A stretch of DNA of 7,558 nucleotides from positions 1 through 7,558 of the forward strand of contig DQCG01000275.1 in assembly GCA_003533825.1 (NCBI GenBank). The letters run 5' to 3'. Both the position numbers and the translations under genes were made by a program. The notes below the pieces were generated by a model. The model made no database searches, had not been told where the DNA came from, and saw only the letters and a list, made by a program, of their open reading frames with translations. Positions 1 to 6,151 of this stretch are shown here, in pieces. Source of the DNA: Phycisphaerales bacterium (GTDB lineage Bacteria; Planctomycetota; Phycisphaerae; Sedimentisphaerales; Anaerobacaceae). The stretch's first letter is position 1, and each line of letters begins with the position of its first letter.

Positions 1-1056
1 CCAGACATCACCTTTCCAGGGGCTATTCGGATCTGCATCATTTACCTCGTCGACCCGCCAGTAGTAAATCGTGCCCGGAACGAGGCCGTCGGGGGCGGGA
101 AAGCCGGTAAATCCGACTAACTGGGAGGCCGTGACCGGATTGCCGACAAAGGTCCCTTCGGCACTGGCGCTGACGTCATCGAAGCTGGTTCCAAAGTACA
201 AATCATGCGAGACTGCGAAGCTTCCCTGCGTCCACAAGAGGTTTACCCATGTAGCTCCAAGCACAGCCCCGTCCGCCGGGTCAGGACGCCGGGCAAGCGG
301 AAATCCTTCTCCGCCTTCCATGACAATCAGAAGCTCATCTGCCGACAGCGGCCAGTTGTAGAGGCGCACATCGTCTATCCTCCCATGAAACCAGTAATCG
401 TTTATCCCGATATCGAATCCAATCCCGAGATCCATGCTCGGTGCAACAGGGCCGGGCGGCGGGGTTGCGGTGGCCCATGTCTGGCCTCCGTCAACGGAGA
501 TCTTCTGTTCATTGAGATCTCTGTCCAGAACGGCCGCCACAAAGACCCATTCTCCCAGCGGCACTGCCACAAACGGGGTGTCTCTCCTGGTTGCACCGGT
601 GTCCCCCACCATGAATCGGTATCCGGTTTGGTCGGCACTGCCCTGATTTCTGTCCGCTCCGATGTAATACCCAACACTGCCTGCGTCCCTCTTGTTCACC
701 GCGAGGTCCCAGTTTGTCGTTCCCTGGGTGCCCGGCGCCGTCTCAACATTTGCCCAGAATGCAAACGTGAAGCTCCCGTCCCCCGGATTCAAGCTGTCCT
801 GATTCGGAACCTGAACATGCGCCTGGGCTCCGTCAAAGAACAAACATCCCTTGTGGACACCGTCCTGACGCCATACCGGGTCGCTGACAAGTGTGCCGTC
901 CATGCCATTCACACTGGAGTCGGCTGCGACGGTGCCGGAGCCCTCATCGAACTTCCACCAGCCAACAAGGCCCGGATCGGCGGCCCCGGCCGGGCTCGTC
1001 CAGGCCGAACTCAGCACAAAAACCAAAGATACCAAGAAAATCAATTTCTTACACAT
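1..1056 (-). CDS. Exported LamG-domain surface protein with fibronectin-like module (C-terminus beyond the window)
   Basis: An open frame reads through 352 codons from the ATG at 1056 to the window edge with no stop, so the protein is truncated here only by the window. Residues 1-26 form a signal peptide: KK, a hydrophobic stretch LIFLVSLVFVL, then an A-G-A cleavage region. Residues 29-245 match a LamG/concanavalin-like fold: it opens with 'GLVGWWKFDEGSG', has 'FTFAFWANVE' and 'EWVFVAAVLD' strands, and closes with 'GRIDDVRLYNWPLS'. Residues 257 onward begin a fibronectin-like module, 'PDPADGA...SHDLYFGTSFDDV...YYWRVDEVND', like those in the gene at 2824-5475. The start is fixed by a strong Shine-Dalgarno (AAGGAGGA, 1062-1069) 5 nt upstream. 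LamG domains generally bind sugars or proteins outside the cell; the actual ligand is unknown. The coding region looks GC-richer than the rest of the window. Confidence 0.9.
   Translation of the reverse strand, partial: MCKKLIFLVSLVFVLSSAWTSPAGAADPGLVGWWKFDEGSGTVAADSSVNGMDGTLVSDPVWRQDGVHKGCLFFDGAQAHVQVPNQDSLNPGDGSFTFAFWANVETAPGTQGTTNWDLAVNKRDAGSVGYYIGADRNQGSADQTGYRFMVGDTGATRRDTPFVAVPLGEWVFVAAVLDRDLNEQKISVDGGQTWATATPPPGPVAPSMDLGIGFDIGINDYWFHGRIDDVRLYNWPLSADELLIVMEGGEGFPLARRPDPADGAVLGATWVNLLWTQGSFAVSHDLYFGTSFDDVSASAEGTFVGNPVTASQLVGFTGFPAPDGLVPGTIYYWRVDEVNDADPNSPWKGDVW
12..87 (-). repeat. Module-encoding DNA repeat, copy in the LamG gene
   Basis: These 76 bp, encoding the 'LVPGT.YYWR.DEVND...NSPWKG' end of a fibronectin-like module, align without gaps to 4611-4686 in the 883-residue gene, with about 16 mismatches counted by eye (roughly four fifths identical). 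The similarity at DNA level shows that the modules have a common origin. Confidence 0.7.
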
Positions 1057-1336
1057 GATAGTCCTCCTTAAAAAAGGCTAACATTAAACACACCGATAAC
1101 TGGTCTTGTACATATCGGCTGAGAATTGCTTGTTCTTAACAGCTTTCGACTACCTCCTTCATTCGACAACCTAAGAACTCGTTTCAACGACTTGGCAAGA
1201 ATCCTTATCTCCGAAGCATAAGACTTCGGCGGTCTTGTCACTACTCTCCTGCCATACGTGGCATCGGCAAAATCCCGAGGGGAATTCAAGCATGTATGAG
1301 GCTGCAAAATCAAGAACCCACAGGAACTTGCCTATA
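1057..1336 (-). promoter_or_regulatory. Long 5' leader of the LamG gene
   Basis: About 280 nt separate the predicted transcription start from the ATG. Just before the gene, 1058-1075 reads TTTTTTAAGGAGGACTAT on the minus strand, identical to the leader of the gene at 2824-5475. Further upstream are a second Shine-Dalgarno-like AAGGAGGT (1152-1159) with no start codon at a usable distance, and the motif at 1123-1140 (GAATTG.....TCTTAAC on the plus strand), which is matched at 13 of 18 bases in the other leader. Two hairpins also lie here: CCGAAG/CTTCGG (1211-1229) and TGCCA/TGGCA (1250-1263). A TTG-initiated 81-codon frame (1068-1313) crosses the leader, but it lacks a convincing ribosome site and I do not call it a gene. 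I do not recognise a known riboswitch. Confidence 0.5.
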
Positions 1337-1342
1337 CTGTGA

Positions 1343-1372
1343 TTTATACCTAATTCGCCCTATTCGCGTCAA
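1343..1372 (-). promoter_or_regulatory. Sigma-70-type promoter of the LamG gene
   Basis: On the minus strand a -35 TTGACG (1367-1372) and a -10 TATAAA (1343-1348) are separated by 18 bp. The -10 is preceded by GG and the -35 by ATTTTGC. The arrangement is nearly superimposable on the promoter at 5676-5705. Transcription would begin near 1336. A further shared 9-mer (plus-strand CGGTATGGT, 1404-1412) lies upstream and recurs at 5762-5770. Confidence 0.6.
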
Positions 1373-1428
1373 GCAAAATCTTGCGGTTCGTGTACTAATA
1401 TTACGGTATGGTGGGTGATTAGCTGAAA

Positions 1429-1453
1429 TGTGTGCGTTTAGGGTTTTCACACA
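1429..1453. repeat. Inverted repeat between the divergent promoters
   Basis: TGTGTG (1429-1434) and CACACA (1448-1453) form a 6-bp dyad with a 13-nt centre, lying between the -35 of the LamG gene and the -35 of the pseudopilin. It could be an operator shared by both promoters, but the arms are short and simple, so chance is a real alternative. I see nothing else in 1373-1504. Confidence 0.25.
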
Positions 1454-1504
1454 CCTTTTGAGAATTCTTCGGAGTCGAAAAAAAAGAGAGTGCCTATTTT
1501 GTCC

Positions 1505-1534
1505 TTGATCTGCCTTGCTTCAGAAAGGTATAAT
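1505..1534 (+). promoter_or_regulatory. Sigma-70-type promoter of the pseudopilin gene
   Basis: A -35 TTGATC (1505-1510) and a perfect -10 TATAAT (1529-1534) are separated by 18 bp. The -10 is preceded by AGG and the -35 by ATTTTGTCC, the same surroundings as in the two surface-protein promoters. Transcription would start near 1541, giving a leader of about 60 nt. Confidence 0.6.
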
Positions 1535-1600
1535 CATTTTTCATGATTGAAGAATCAAAATACCTATCAGTCATCTGGATACGCGATATAACACAATATC

Positions 1601-2371
1601 ATGAGCGGAAAAAAAGGTTTCACACTAATTGAGTTGCTGGTTGTTATATCGATTATCGCGTTACTACTGTCGATTTTAATGCCGGCGTTGAGGAAGGTCA
1701 AGCAACAGGCGAAAAACACCATTTGCCAGGCGCATCTGAGGGGATTAGGTTTGGGTTTGGCGTTGTATCTGGATGATAATGACAGAGCATTTTATATGCC
1801 GAAAGCCGGGATTTGGGGCTCCAACCAGATTATGTGGTATAATGCCGATGGTACGATAATAGATAAAGACGATTCCAGGAGCTATTGGGGGGTGGCGTAT
1901 CTTGAATACGTGCAATCGCCGAAATTATTCGGTTGTCCCAGTTCCAAACAGCCGCACTGGTTTCACGAGTCGCCGGAAGACGCTAAAATCGCCAGTTACG
2001 GCCAAAATCGTTATATGCGCTATTTGAAAGGGACAAAGCTCACCAATAGCGGCGTCAATGTCTCCCCGGCTCAATTTATCCTTTGCCAGGATCACTTCGA
2101 GCAGTTACTGGATGACAACGGCGATATGTTGTATAAGCAGGGGAAATGGAACATACCGCAATGGCGGCCGGGTGGTCACAGTTGGGGCGGGCAATTCTAT
2201 GAAAATGCGATCTTTGAGATATACCGCCATAACCGCTCGCAGAAATACGAGAGCGGCCACTGCAATACCCTCTGGTTAGACGGCCATGTATCTCCAATCG
2301 CATATTCCGAAGGCGAAGATGTGCCAAAACTCTGGTATGCCGGCAAGAATGATAAGGAAGCTGAGTATTAA
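1601..2371 (+). CDS. Type II secretion-like pseudopilin (prepilin N-terminal methylation motif)
   Basis: This 256-residue protein starts 'MSGKKGFTLIELLVVIS', a textbook class III prepilin leader. A prepilin peptidase would cut between G6 and F7, and the mature protein keeps the conserved E at its fifth position (E11). Residues 7-29 form the hydrophobic helix that anchors it in the inner membrane and packs it into a pseudopilus. The globular part resembles the large planctomycete family with a prepilin leader and a C-terminal 'H-X9-DG' motif. Here the C-terminus reads 'SGHCNTLWLDGHVSPI' (218-233), keeping LDGHV but with E217 where the family His is expected. Four cysteines (C42, C112, C162, C221) are present. 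No Shine-Dalgarno is visible before the ATG. No other secretion-system gene is adjacent, so its partners lie elsewhere. Family assignment is firm; the role is inferred. Confidence 0.88.
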   Translation: MSGKKGFTLIELLVVISIIALLLSILMPALRKVKQQAKNTICQAHLRGLGLGLALYLDDNDRAFYMPKAGIWGSNQIMWYNADGTIIDKDDSRSYWGVAYLEYVQSPKLFGCPSSKQPHWFHESPEDAKIASYGQNRYMRYLKGTKLTNSGVNVSPAQFILCQDHFEQLLDDNGDMLYKQGKWNIPQWRPGGHSWGGQFYENAIFEIYRHNRSQKYESGHCNTLWLDGHVSPIAYSEGEDVPKLWYAGKNDKEAEY

Positions 2372-2399
2372 AAGTTGGCTTCTACTTGAAAGAAGCAGG

Positions 2400-2414
2400 A
2401 TGGGCTTCGCCCAT
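2400..2414 (+). repeat. GC-rich hairpin after the pseudopilin gene
   Basis: ATGGGC (2400-2405) and GCCCAT (2409-2414) form a perfect 6-bp stem around TTC, 29 nt after the pseudopilin stop. There is no T tract after it, so it is not a classical intrinsic terminator, though it may still end or stabilise the transcript. Its AGGATGGG start resembles the hairpin at 6200-6223 (AGGATGG), so both may be REP-like palindromes. Confidence 0.4.
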
Positions 2415-2517
2415 GCTGATTAAAATCCTAATCACCCTCTACGAAGGCAGGAACGAGCCCGAAGAAGCCGAAAAGTGGCGAGCAAAACTGTCGCAAACAG
2501 AAGCTGAAATAGAGTGA
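2413..2517 (+). pseudogene. Remnant: C-terminal tail of a kinase/TPR-type planctomycete protein
   Basis: The frame from 2413 encodes 34 residues including 'LITLYEGRNEPEEAEKWRAK' and ends 'LSQTEAEIE' at the TGA 2515-2517. I recognise this as the C-terminal end typical of large serine/threonine kinase or TPR proteins of Phycisphaerae ('LYEAW.KPE.A.EWRAKL.QTEAVEE'), recalled rather than searched. No kinase or TPR body precedes it: the upstream DNA is the pseudopilin gene. It is therefore a detached 3' end, not a working gene, although the ATG could in principle start a small peptide. Related tails occur at 5803-5854 and 5979-6023. Confidence 0.55.
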
Positions 2518-2632
2518 CATCAAGACACTAAAATACCCAATTTTGACTCGCAAAATTCCTACAACCTGGCTACAACCCGAAAGAACCTTATCTACCTATT
2601 TCCAGAAATTCTTAACTCCATAAGCTCTTATT
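2473..2632 (+). repeat. Dispersed direct repeat, copy 1
   Basis: About 160 bp starting in the remnant tail and running past its stop align by eye, with small indels, to 5979-6140. Shared landmarks in order are AGTGGCGA, CAAACAGAAGCTG, a TGA stop, ACTAAAATACCCAATTTT (copy 2 ACCAAAATGGCCCAAATTT), CCTACAAC, CTACAA, CCGAAA, TTATCT and CATAAG. Similarity fades after about 2632. The remainder to 2746 shows no gene or further structure that I can support. Confidence 0.6.
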
Positions 2633-2746
2633 TGTAAAGAGATTATGTGAGGGCTAAAAAATCGCAAACGTATTCAATGGCCGACGTCAAAAGCAAAAGG
2701 CTGGAAACTTATTCAAGCCACCAATCCTTTGAGTAAAAAGACAACA

Positions 2747-2779
2747 GGGGCCTATACCCATCAATTTAGTATAGGCCCC
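2747..2779 (-). terminator. Intrinsic-type terminator of the 883-residue protein gene
   Basis: GGGGCCTATAC (2747-2757) and GTATAGGCCCC (2769-2779) make a perfect 11-bp stem with an 11-nt loop, 44 nt beyond the stop of the minus-strand gene. Read on the minus strand the stem is followed by TGTTGTCTTTTTAC, a T-rich tract starting slightly late. On the plus strand no T tract follows, so it serves the minus-strand gene. Confidence 0.8.
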
Positions 2780-2823
2780 GAATTACTGCACGACCTGCCG
2801 TCATTTCTGTAAGGGTGAGAGAG

Positions 2824-5475
2824 CTATTCAGCAGCATCTCTCGGTTGATACAATCGAATATCGTCAATATACATCTTGCCCGAGCCGCCGGGTACTGTTG
2901 TGTTGCCCTGTGTGCCAAGACCGATCGCAATACTATCGACGTTAGTAAGATCAATGCCCTGATCGGCAAAAGCCGAAAGTGGGATAACCCATTCTATCCA
3001 TGCGTCGATCTGCGCCGCGACAGGATCATCGTGAACCACTATAGCAGGTGCGCCTGTACTATTGGACACAGCCGCATAAAGCGGTTCGGGATCATTACTC
3101 TCGATGCCAATATCCTGGTTCGTCCACTGCCCGCTGACTATCCCGGTAGTTGTAATGCTCGAGAATACAGCCTGACAAGTCTGAGCTGCGTCATGGCTAG
3201 TTAATGCCAAACCGATATAGACATTAGAGCCCATAGCAATGTTCTGTGCTGTGGCCCCGGTAACCTGCTGCCAGTTCGTGCCGTTCGCAGAGTGTGAAAC
3301 TGTAAATAGGCCGGAGATGCTACGCTCCAGTTTTACCCAATAAGGAGCGGCTAAACCGGTTTGATTAAAGTTTCCACTGCTACCTCCCGTAGTCGGTCGA
3401 TACTGTGAAGCAACTCCGTTACCTGGTGTAACACATGCAAAAGCATGTGCCGAATCAGGGTTCAATGATTCGCGAATCATCACGCCCGCTTTGGCCCAGC
3501 CATTCGTGTTCTCGACACTCTCAACCTTCGCTATAATCGAGCCGGCGCCGTTGAGCATCTTATATGCAAAGTGGAACTCATCGGCCTCTACGCCATTGAC
3601 GTTCCAGATATCTGCGCCGGAAGCGGTCATCGTGTAAGTTCCGATCGGACCTTCGGCAAAACTGCCAACAGATCCTGGATACCCTCTGAACCACAGCGAC
3701 AATTCCGTAACGCCTTGCTCTGTCCAATCACGCTGAGCTTCTAATGTGTATTCCACCTCTGAATACATCGAGTAGCCCTGCTTGTTGTTGTCGAATACAA
3801 ACGGCATAGACTGAAGGCCACCATGAACGATAGTTTCTTCTGTATACGAAAGGGTATTTTCATCGCCTACTGCAGCACCGGTGCTGTTGCCGGCAAAGTA
3901 AGGATCGGAGCCGGGTGAGCCATAGCCGAGCCCATCGTGCCAAGCGTACCATATCTGATTATCGTCAGCATCATAATCCTCGAAATCGTCTATGACAAAG
4001 AAATCACAGGTAGTAAAACTCCAGACCTTACCCGCCCACGGGCTGTCGGTACTGGCGTCGTTAACCTCATCGATCCGCCAATAATACGAGGTATTCAATG
4101 TAAGCTTGCCAGGATTATAGCTTTCCTCGCCGATAGACTTTGGTCCCTTGTATTCAGGTGAGGCTATCGTTGCATTGGCCACGGCGTCCGCATCTGTGCC
4201 AAAGTAAACCTCATGCGAAGCAGCGACTGCTCCAGCAACCCAATTAAGAATTACAGATGGCTTAACATCCAATGCACCATCAACCGGATTCGGACTGCTA
4301 ACAGCGCCTTCAGTTGTGAAGCTCCAGACCTGGCCTTTATGCGTTTCTGTGCCGTCGAACTCATCAACTCTCCAGTAGTATGTTTTAGCTAATTTCAACG
4401 GGCCGGGCGAGTAATTCGTAGCTCCATAAGAAGTACCCGCAGGAGCATTACTTACCTCGTCAAAATCTTCGCCGAAAACTATATAGTGCAGTTTTGAACC
4501 GAATCCTGGCGTCCAGCTGAGCTGCACATACAAGTCAACATCCTCGGCACCTATCCCCGGATCCGGATCATAAGCAGTCTTTGGTGGAATTGTAAAACAC
4601 CTGACAAAGCCTTTCCACGGACTATTCGGTTCGACATCGTTCACCTCATCTATTCGCCAATAGTACGTTGTGCCCGGAACAAGGCCTTCCTCGTAAGCAT
4701 ATCCGGGAAAGCCTGCAATATAAAATGCCAGGTCTTGGTTGCCCCGGAACACATCCGAATCCCGTGTCGCTTCGTTAACGTCATCGAAATTATCCCCCAG
4801 ATATACATTATGAGAGGCTGCGAAATCTCCCGGCTTCCAGCTAAGTGTCACCCAGGTATCCTCATGGTAAGCACCATCAGCCGGACTGGGATTAGAGGCA
4901 ATAGCGGCGACCCCGCCTGTCGCATCGAGGATTCGAACCTCATCAACGAACAGATCACCAGCCGCCCCAAAGCCCCACGAAACTCGGTCAATCATGCCCG
5001 TTCCCCCCGTAAACTCATCGAGATTCGTCGCACTGGCTCCACCGCTTGTGAAATCCTTGAGCATCACTTTAACCAGCTCATAGCCGGGCTGGTCATCAAC
5101 AGTGACGCTGGTATTTTGGAAGTCCGGATCCCACGCGGCGCCCCCCAGCCTCAGTTCCAGGTAGCCGATAGCGTTCGTCCCGCCATCGATGTAGAACTCG
5201 ATGTAAGCGGTGTCGAAGTCGATGCCGGACAGGTCTAAATTCAGATTCATTATGCCCGTAATCCAGGCCCAGTCTCCCCAGGTCGCAAAGTCGCGTTTCA
5301 AGTGATATGCGCCTTGGTAGGGGTTCGAGTCGCTGACCACAAACTGGCTGTCAGCGCGCAACGCTAAATCAGCGCCGGGCGGGAGTCCCTCACTGAATAT
5401 GATCCATTCGCCTCCAAAGGCGACGGTTGTTGATAGGGCGATAACCGCTATCAGGGTGAATGTGAATTTCATCAT
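2824..5475 (-). CDS. Exported multidomain protein: jelly-roll, three fibronectin-like modules, split C-terminal jelly-roll with inserted DUF1349-like domain
   Basis: This 883-residue protein has a signal peptide, 'MMKFTFTLIAVIALSTTVAFGG', cut near residue 21. Residues 23-185 look like a beta jelly-roll closing in 'LFVDEVRIL'. Three fibronectin-like modules follow at about 194-297, 301-388 and 392-488, each with 'YYWR(V/I)DE'; the last two end 'VWSFTT'. Residues 491-606 start a second jelly-roll ('FFVIDDFEDY'), which resumes at about 785-877 ('PEPLYAAV', closing 'MYIDDIRLY'). Between them, about 608-780 resemble a DUF1349 concanavalin-like domain ('WAKAGVMIRESLNPDS', 'YWVKLERS', 'VYIGLALTSHD'). 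I see no enzyme motif and no C-terminal anchor, so it is probably a secreted binding or adhesion protein; polysaccharide binding is plausible but unproven. The ATG at 5475 is chosen because of AAGGAGGA 7 nt upstream and the signal peptide. An in-frame GTG at 5571 would add 32 residues in front of the signal peptide and is less likely. Confidence 0.85.
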   Translation of the reverse strand: MMKFTFTLIAVIALSTTVAFGGEWIIFSEGLPPGADLALRADSQFVVSDSNPYQGAYHLKRDFATWGDWAWITGIMNLNLDLSGIDFDTAYIEFYIDGGTNAIGYLELRLGGAAWDPDFQNTSVTVDDQPGYELVKVMLKDFTSGGASATNLDEFTGGTGMIDRVSWGFGAAGDLFVDEVRILDATGGVAAIASNPSPADGAYHEDTWVTLSWKPGDFAASHNVYLGDNFDDVNEATRDSDVFRGNQDLAFYIAGFPGYAYEEGLVPGTTYYWRIDEVNDVEPNSPWKGFVRCFTIPPKTAYDPDPGIGAEDVDLYVQLSWTPGFGSKLHYIVFGEDFDEVSNAPAGTSYGATNYSPGPLKLAKTYYWRVDEFDGTETHKGQVWSFTTEGAVSSPNPVDGALDVKPSVILNWVAGAVAASHEVYFGTDADAVANATIASPEYKGPKSIGEESYNPGKLTLNTSYYWRIDEVNDASTDSPWAGKVWSFTTCDFFVIDDFEDYDADDNQIWYAWHDGLGYGSPGSDPYFAGNSTGAAVGDENTLSYTEETIVHGGLQSMPFVFDNNKQGYSMYSEVEYTLEAQRDWTEQGVTELSLWFRGYPGSVGSFAEGPIGTYTMTASGADIWNVNGVEADEFHFAYKMLNGAGSIIAKVESVENTNGWAKAGVMIRESLNPDSAHAFACVTPGNGVASQYRPTTGGSSGNFNQTGLAAPYWVKLERSISGLFTVSHSANGTNWQQVTGATAQNIAMGSNVYIGLALTSHDAAQTCQAVFSSITTTGIVSGQWTNQDIGIESNDPEPLYAAVSNSTGAPAIVVHDDPVAAQIDAWIEWVIPLSAFADQGIDLTNVDSIAIGLGTQGNTTVPGGSGKMYIDDIRLYQPRDAAE
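4611..4686 (-). repeat. Module-encoding DNA repeat, copy in the 883-residue protein gene
   Basis: Partner of 12-87. It encodes the end of the first fibronectin-like module (about residues 264-288). The two later modules of the same protein share the protein pattern but are more diverged in DNA, with only short matches such as those around 4064-4090. Confidence 0.7.
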
Positions 5476-5669
5476 GGTATAGTCCTCCTTAAAAAATAGA
5501 TATAGGTTGTTAATTGAATTGTACAATCTTAACTGCGAGCACAAAGTCTCAATTACAACTCTATGTCGCACATAATAATTCCTCCTCTATTCCCAAAACT
5601 GCAAGAATTTTGCCTGCCAGATGACCTCAAATCCCTAAATGCCCGACTGCGCAGACACAAGCTTCATTA
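5476..5669 (-). promoter_or_regulatory. Long 5' leader of the 883-residue protein gene
   Basis: About 190 nt lie between the predicted start of transcription and the ATG. The 18 nt at 5479-5496 (TTTTTTAAGGAGGACTAT on the minus strand) are identical to 1058-1075 before the LamG gene. GAATTG.....TCTTAAC (plus strand, 5516-5533) matches 1123-1140 at 13 of 18 bases, and GCAAGAAT (5601-5608) matches 1195-1202. As in the other leader, an extra Shine-Dalgarno-like AGGAGG lies about 100 nt upstream of the start (5581-5586). The shared order of motifs suggests common descent or a common regulatory RNA. Confidence 0.5.
5553..5573 (-). other. Possible 6-codon leader peptide upstream of the 883-residue protein
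   Basis: AGGAGG (5581-5586) lies 7 nt before an ATG at 5573 that opens a very short frame, MCDIEL, stopping at TAA (5553-5555). The same ribosome site is 9 nt from the GTG at 5571, which is in frame with the main protein. Ribosomes loading here could therefore make either a tiny peptide or an N-extended protein. The peptide has no run of one amino acid that would suggest attenuation, and the LamG gene leader has no equivalent ATG, so functional weight is low. Confidence 0.25.
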
Positions 5670-5675
5670 ATATTA

Positions 5676-5705
5676 TCTATACCAAATTATACACCTTTCC
5701 GTCAA
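5676..5705 (-). promoter_or_regulatory. Sigma-70-type promoter of the 883-residue protein gene
   Basis: On the minus strand TTGACG (5700-5705) and TATAGA (5676-5681) are separated by 18 bp, with GG before the -10 and GAGATTTTCC before the -35. The -35 and flank match the LamG promoter at 14 of 16 bases. A TATAAT inside the spacer is only 8 bp from this -35 and would need another -35 partner. Transcription would start near 5669. Confidence 0.55.
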
Positions 5706-5802
5706 GGAAAATCTCTTGATTATGTATTGGTAAGTGTTTCTATTAGGATTGTGTAAAAATGCGGTATGGTCAAAGGTATATTTCCTATTTGGGCATCTTA
5801 AT

Positions 5803-5854
5803 AAACGGAAGCTGTGGAAGAGTGACAAGTCACCTCTAAAACGGCCCCATTTTA
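5803..5854 (+). repeat. Dispersed repeat, short copy 3 (tail remnant)
   Basis: In the frame at 5805-5825 the codons read TEAVEE followed by TGA, the expected end of the kinase/TPR tail. It is followed, as in the other copies, by a CTAAAACGGCCCCATTTTAG element. Upstream bases do not continue the tail, so only the last few codons survive. A CATTTTA/TAAAATG hairpin (5848-5869) overlaps its end. Confidence 0.45.
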
Positions 5855-5936
5855 GTGAGTTATAAAATGCCAGGATTATTCGAAAAGCCACCTCTTTCAG
5901 CAGCCGGAAAACACCACAATTTCCAGGGTTGAGTAA

Positions 5937-5959
5937 GCCGAGGGAATTTCACCCTCGGC
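5937..5959 (+). repeat. 8-bp hairpin between the two right-hand remnants
   Basis: GCCGAGGG (5937-5944) and CCCTCGGC (5952-5959) form a perfect 8-bp stem with a 7-nt loop. No T tract follows on either strand, so an intrinsic terminator is unlikely. It may be a leftover terminator or palindrome from the lost gene. The strand is arbitrary. Confidence 0.4.
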
Positions 5960-5978
5960 CCCTCCGAGAACAGGACAT

Positions 5979-6140
5979 GAGTGGCGATCAAAACTGCTGC
6001 AAACAGAAGCTGTGAGAGAGTGAAATAGCAACACCAAAATGGCCCAAATTTCGTCCGTCGGCGCCTACAACTCACCTACAATCCGAAACCTTCTTATCTG
6101 CCAATTTCTCAAAAATAGCCATCTCATAAGTGTCTTAATT
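5979..6140 (+). repeat. Dispersed direct repeat, copy 2 (tail remnant plus downstream DNA)
   Basis: In frame at 5979-6023 the codons read EWRSKLLQTEAVRE then TGA, the same protein tail as at 2473-2517. The following bases match copy 1 through CCTACAAC, CTACAATCCGAAA, TTATCT and CTCATAAG to about 6140. Upstream of 5979 the similarity stops abruptly. The copy lies in the same orientation as copy 1, with the 883-residue protein gene between them. No complete gene is visible in 5706-6334. Confidence 0.6.
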
Positions 6141-6151
6141 ACAGATGCTTA

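Noticed and set aside
205..1071. Long plus-strand open frame of 288 codons opposite the LamG gene
   Set aside because: It is antisense to a gene with a clear signal peptide, LamG motifs and a strong ribosome site. Its translation has no recognisable motif and reflects the GC-rich codons of the opposite strand.
1068..1313. 81-codon frame in the LamG gene leader
   Set aside because: It starts with TTG, has no convincing ribosome site, and its product shows no domain. It ends in the ribosome site of the real gene, so I treat it as leader sequence.
1057..1336. Known riboswitch in the LamG leader
   Set aside because: I looked for the usual conserved cores, such as those of cyclic-di-GMP riboswitches, and could not match any. 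The hairpins seen are short.
1532..1548. AATCAT/ATGATT hairpin at the pseudopilin promoter
   Set aside because: AT-rich 6-bp arms overlapping the -10 box can arise by chance, and nothing else supports an operator there.
4735..5238. 167-codon plus-strand frame inside the 883-residue gene
   Set aside because: It lies antisense to well-recognised domain sequence, has no family motif and no ribosome site.
2817..5475. CRISPR-like or tandem repeat array within the large gene
   Set aside because: The repeating TAGTA/CCTCATC patterns are diverged protein modules about 90-100 codons long, not short identical repeats with spacers.
2824..5571. GTG at 5571 as the start of the large protein
   Set aside because: It would put 32 residues in front of a good signal peptide. 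The ATG at 5475 has the ribosome site that is conserved with the LamG gene. It is kept only as a minor alternative.
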